Below are positions 60,737 through 64,000 of a stretch of DNA of 64,000 bases, one piece after another. The notes below the pieces were generated by a model, which saw only the letters and a list, made by a program, of their open reading frames with translations, did not search any database and was not told where the DNA came from. The DNA is from Candidatus Limiplasma pullicola (lineage in GTDB: Bacteria; Bacillota; Clostridia; Christensenellales; Aristaeellaceae): assembly GCA_018710985.1 (NCBI GenBank), contig DVIV01000034.1, positions 1 to 64,000 on the forward strand, given 5' to 3'. The position numbers and the translations under genes were made by a program. Every line of letters begins with the position of its first letter. Position 1 is the stretch's first letter.

Positions 60737-60819
60737 GAAAATCCTCCGTGTGCTTTTGTTGCGTGCCTATACCATCAGCAAACAGTATACGACATTTTGG
60801 ACGTTGTGACAATAGAAAA

Positions 60820-61044
60820 CGGCCTGTGTGAAAACCACACAGGCCGCAGTTTGTCGAAAAAGTCCGCCTGCGGTGGCCTTTTTCGCCAGATGCTTAAGAA
60901 ATGTTTGCGCCAAGGGCGCAAACTCCCCGCCCGCCCGGCAAAGCCGGGCGATACGAATTCACTTTGGAGGGCCTGCGGGCCCTCCAAGCCTCCCGAAAGG
61001 TTTTTTTGACAGTCTGCGGCCTGTGTGAAAACCACACAGGCCGC
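60820..61044. repeat. Multi-hairpin intergenic repeat element flanked by two copies of the same hairpin
   Basis: GGCCTGTGTGaaaaCCACACAGGCC at 60821-60845 and again at 61018-61042; between them further hairpins GTTTGCGCCaagGGCGCAAAC, GCCCGGCaaaGCCGGGC, GGAGGGCCtgcGGGCCCTCC. Confidence 0.88.
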
Positions 61045-61056
61045 TTGAAAACGGGC

Positions 61057-62067
61057 TTACTCGTGAATGCGCAGCACATTTTTGTTGTTGATGTAGAAAT
61101 CGACGGTCTCGCCGATGTTGAGGTGGCGCGTGTCATGGTTGAGCAGCTCCAGGTTGACGGGAATGGTGCCGCAGTCGAGCTGATAGCGGGTGACGCTGCC
61201 CAGCATGGAGCTGCGCACCACCTTGCCGTTGAGATGGATCTTGCCTTCGCCGCCCTCCAGCGTGAATGCCTCGGGCCGGATGGCCACCACCTTGCATCCG
61301 CTCTCTGCCGGCAGGTTCAGCAGGGTGGTTGCCTGAGCGGGATCATACACGTTGTAGTGGCCGATGAAGCGGGCCACAAACTCGGTTTTGGGCAGCTTGT
61401 AGAGCTCTTCCGGCGCGCCCTCCTGGGCGATGATGCCGCCGTGCATCACGCACACGCGGTCGGAAATGGCCATGGCCTCCTCCTGGTCGTGGGTGACGAA
61501 AATGGCGGTGATGTGCATGTCCTGCTGGATCTCGCGAATCTGCACGCGCAGGTTCTGACGGATCTGGGCGTCGAGGGCGGAGAGCGGCTCGTCCAGAAGC
61601 AGCACCTTGGGCTCCATCACCAGCGCGCGCGCCAGGGCCACGCGCTGCTGCTGGCCGCCCGACAGCTGGCTGGGACGCTGGTTTTCCTTGCCTTCCAGGC
61701 CCACCAGCGCCATCATGTGCGCTACCTTCTTGCGGATTTCTTCCTTGGGCAGCTTTTTGATGGACAGGCCGAAGGCCACGTTCTGCGCCGCCGTCATGTT
61801 GGGGAAGAGCGCGTAGCTCTGGAACACCATGCCCACCTGGCGCTGGCGCACGTCCACGTTGGTCACGTCCTTGCCGTCGATGAACACGCTGCCCTCGTCC
61901 ACGTCGTTAAGGCCGGCAATGGCGCGCAGCAGGGTGGATTTACCGCAACCGGAAGGACCCAGCAGCGTCACCATTTCGCCCTCGTTGACATCCAGGTTGA
62001 TATGTTTCAAAACCGTATTGTTTCCGAAACTCTTGACTACGTTGCGAATCTCAATATAGGAGCTCAT
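61057..62067 (-). CDS. ABC transporter ATP-binding protein (PotA/FbpC type)
   Basis: [73 protein letters not shown]-terminal TOBE domain. Confidence 0.93.
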   Translation of the reverse strand: MSSYIEIRNVVKSFGNNTVLKHINLDVNEGEMVTLLGPSGCGKSTLLRAIAGLNDVDEGSVFIDGKDVTNVDVRQRQVGMVFQSYALFPNMTAAQNVAFGLSIKKLPKEEIRKKVAHMMALVGLEGKENQRPSQLSGGQQQRVALARALVMEPKVLLLDEPLSALDAQIRQNLRVQIREIQQDMHITAIFVTHDQEEAMAISDRVCVMHGGIIAQEGAPEELYKLPKTEFVARFIGHYNVYDPAQATTLLNLPAESGCKVVAIRPEAFTLEGGEGKIHLNGKVVRSSMLGSVTRYQLDCGTIPVNLELLNHDTRHLNIGETVDFYINNKNVLRIHE

Positions 62068-62870
62068 GGCTTCTCCTCCTTCAGCTGCTTGTGTTCCTTC
62101 TTGCCGCTGGACAGCTTCATCACCGCTGCGCAGATGACGGTCATGATAAACACGTAGATGACCACCACTGCGCTGGAGAGATGACCCGTCTGCTTCATGA
62201 TGAGGTACAGATAGATCTGCACCGTCTCAAAGCTGCCGCCGATCAGCAGGTTGGCGACCACGAATTCGCCAAACAGCGTCGAGAAGCTCAGAAGCGTGCT
62301 GACCAGAATGCCCGGCGCGATGCCCGGTACAATGATGCGCAAAAAGGTCGTCCATGTGGAGGCGCCGAGCACACGCGCCGCCTCCGTGACCGGTACGATG
62401 TCGATGGCGTGCATCGCGTTGTTGATGCCGGAATACACCAGCGGCATCACCAGCACGAAGTACGCGCCCGCCAGCACCAGCACCATGGGAAGGTCGGTGC
62501 CGCCGTAGGCCCGCAGCAGCGCGGCGGCGCTGATGACGCCGGGAATGGCGTAGGGCAGCAGAGTGATGATCTTCATCGCGCTTTCCAGCTTGGGCGAAAA
62601 CGCGGCGATGGCGAACACCACCGGCGTCATGACCAGCACAGCCAGCGCCACGCTGACGGTGCTGATGAAGATGCTGCGGCCGATGGCCATCCAGAAGCGC
62701 TCGGAGGTGAACATTTCAACGTAGAACTTGAGCGTGTAGCTCTCCGGCAGCACGGTGATGTTCCACATGTCGGTGAGGGAGTAGACCAGCGTGATGAAGA
62801 AGGGCAAAAACAGATAGACCATCAAAATCCCCACGATGACCTTGGGGCCGATTCCGGTTTTGCTTTTCAT
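62064..62870 (-). CDS. ABC transporter permease (PotC type)
   Basis: VILMVYLFLPFFITLVYSLTD-type N-terminus; EAARVLGASTWTTFLRIIVPGIAPGILVSTLLSFSTLFGEFVVA. Confidence 0.92.
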   Translation of the reverse strand: MKSKTGIGPKVIVGILMVYLFLPFFITLVYSLTDMWNITVLPESYTLKFYVEMFTSERFWMAIGRSIFISTVSVALAVLVMTPVVFAIAAFSPKLESAMKIITLLPYAIPGVISAAALLRAYGGTDLPMVLVLAGAYFVLVMPLVYSGINNAMHAIDIVPVTEAARVLGASTWTTFLRIIVPGIAPGILVSTLLSFSTLFGEFVVANLLIGGSFETVQIYLYLIMKQTGHLSSAVVVIYVFIMTVICAAVMKLSSGKKEHKQLKEEKP

Positions 62871-63730
62871 GATTTCAGCCCCCTTCTGCTCGCCACGCGG
62901 GACGCCCAGTCATTGAGCAGCATGGCTACGATCAGCACCAGCGCCAGCGTAACGGCCAGGGCGCTGCCCAGCTCCGGCTTGGTGCGCACGTCGCCGCTCA
63001 TGAGGGCGCTGATGCGGATGGGTACGATATTGTAGCTGGACGATACCAGATAATAGGCGGTGGCATAGGCGCCCATGGCGTTGGCAAAGAGCACCGTGAA
63101 GGTGGACAGGATGCTGGGCAGAATGGCCGGAATGCCGATGCGCAGCCAGAACTGCACATTGGAAGCGCCCAAAATGGAGGCGGCTTCCTTCCAGTCGTCC
63201 CGGATTCCGCGGTAGATGGGGTAGAGCAGCATGATGCCCAGCGGCACCTGGAAATACGTATAGGCGATGACCAGGCCCTGCACGGAATAGATGGAGAAGT
63301 CCTGGGTGATATCAATGCCCATCTGCTGCAACAGGATGACGAAAACGCCGGTGGTACCCAGCATCAGGGTCAGGGCAAAGCCCAGCGGAAGGCCCGCGAA
63401 GTTGGAGGTCATGTTGACGATGACCAGAAGGTTGTTCTGCGTGCGCTCGGATACGAAGCGCGTGATGGCATAGGAGCAGAACAGCGCGATGACGATACCG
63501 TATACGCTGCACTGAAGCGAGAGCTTGAGGCTGTTGCCGAAGCTCTGGGCGTAATAGGCGCTGGTGAAGATGTTTTCGAAGTTTTCAAAAGAGAAGGTTT
63601 GTGTCGCCTGGGCAGTGAGCGCCGATGAAACCAGACTGATGACCGGCAACGCCATAAACGCCAGGATGAACAGCAGAAAGATGCCCATCGTGGATAGATA
63701 AAAGCCGTTAAGCTTCCGCTTCCTTTTCAA
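62867..63730 (-). CDS. ABC transporter permease (PotB type)
   Basis: GFYLSTMGIFLLFILAFMALPVISLVSSAL; DWKEAASILGASNVQFWLRIGIPAILPSILSTFTVLFANAMGAYATAYYL; probable TTG start after aggggg. Confidence 0.9.
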   Translation of the reverse strand: MKRKRKLNGFYLSTMGIFLLFILAFMALPVISLVSSALTAQATQTFSFENFENIFTSAYYAQSFGNSLKLSLQCSVYGIVIALFCSYAITRFVSERTQNNLLVIVNMTSNFAGLPLGFALTLMLGTTGVFVILLQQMGIDITQDFSIYSVQGLVIAYTYFQVPLGIMLLYPIYRGIRDDWKEAASILGASNVQFWLRIGIPAILPSILSTFTVLFANAMGAYATAYYLVSSSYNIVPIRISALMSGDVRTKPELGSALAVTLALVLIVAMLLNDWASRVASRRGLKS

Positions 63731-63831
63731 GCGGGTAGCCCCCTTCCGATGTGAGGATGGCGCCTTGCGCCAGTCAGCTTTCGCGCGGCTCCGCACGCGT
63801 CCAGGACAGGGAAGGCCGCGTGAACGGGAAA

Positions 63832-63872
63832 AGGGGCGGCTCCGCGGCCGAAGCGGTCCGGGCGCCGCCCCT
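63832..63872 (-). repeat. GC-rich hairpin between SBP and permease genes
   Basis: GGGGCGGCtCCGCGGCC...GGGCGCCGCCCC. Confidence 0.6.
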
Positions 63873-63935
63873 TGTTCCTGCTGGTAAGCCCGCCGACACG
63901 CCTGGGCATGCCGGCGGGCAGCAGGTTACCTCGTG

Positions 63936-64000
63936 TCAGTTCATGTAGATGGCGACGTTCTCGGCCCAGAGCTCAGGCAGCGCGGCGACGGTCGCGTCGA
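63936..64000 (-). CDS. C-terminal end of an ABC substrate-binding protein (partial)
   Basis: Reverse strand ...DATVAALPELWAENVAIYMN-stop, immediately upstream of the permease genes. Confidence 0.6.
   Translation of the reverse strand, partial: DATVAALPELWAENVAIYMN

Overview
The window is a 64 kb, mostly GC-rich segment of what looks like an anaerobic Firmicutes/Clostridia chromosome. This is inferred from gene content such as class III FBPase, IorAB, NfnAB-like genes, tig-clpP-clpX and a LexA/DinR-type SOS box. It opens with the truncated end of an IS3-family element. Next come an arylacetate-CoA ligase / indolepyruvate:ferredoxin oxidoreductase / ACT cluster, then alr, rsmD, coaD, an adaptor plus FtsX-type permease pair without an ATPase, an MsmX/UgpC-type ATPase and an ECF sigma/anti-sigma operon. 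An NfnAB-RidA operon is followed by a flavin-based redox locus: FMN-binding exported protein, flavodoxin, old-yellow-enzyme gene with an in-frame amber codon, MarR regulator, and a divergent exported flavoprotein reductase. Further on are GH2 beta-galactosidase, SDR, tex, a lysine-riboswitch-controlled amino-acid ABC transporter, tig-clpP-clpX, SOS-type dinB, an accessory stretch of exported proteins with an AT-rich bacteriocin-type ABC module, metY-metA, tRNA-Leu(GAG), a Crp-family regulator, fbp and a polyamine/Fe-type ABC transporter. The strongest observations are the lysine riboswitch assigning a substrate to the ABC transporter, the duplicated MarR operator embedding its own promoter, the W-to-amber codon in the OYE gene, a metY leader with an internal terminator and no recognised riboswitch class, tandem secreted paralogs, and a multi-hairpin intergenic repeat flanked by duplicated hairpins. 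No CRISPR array, rRNA or complete prophage was seen.
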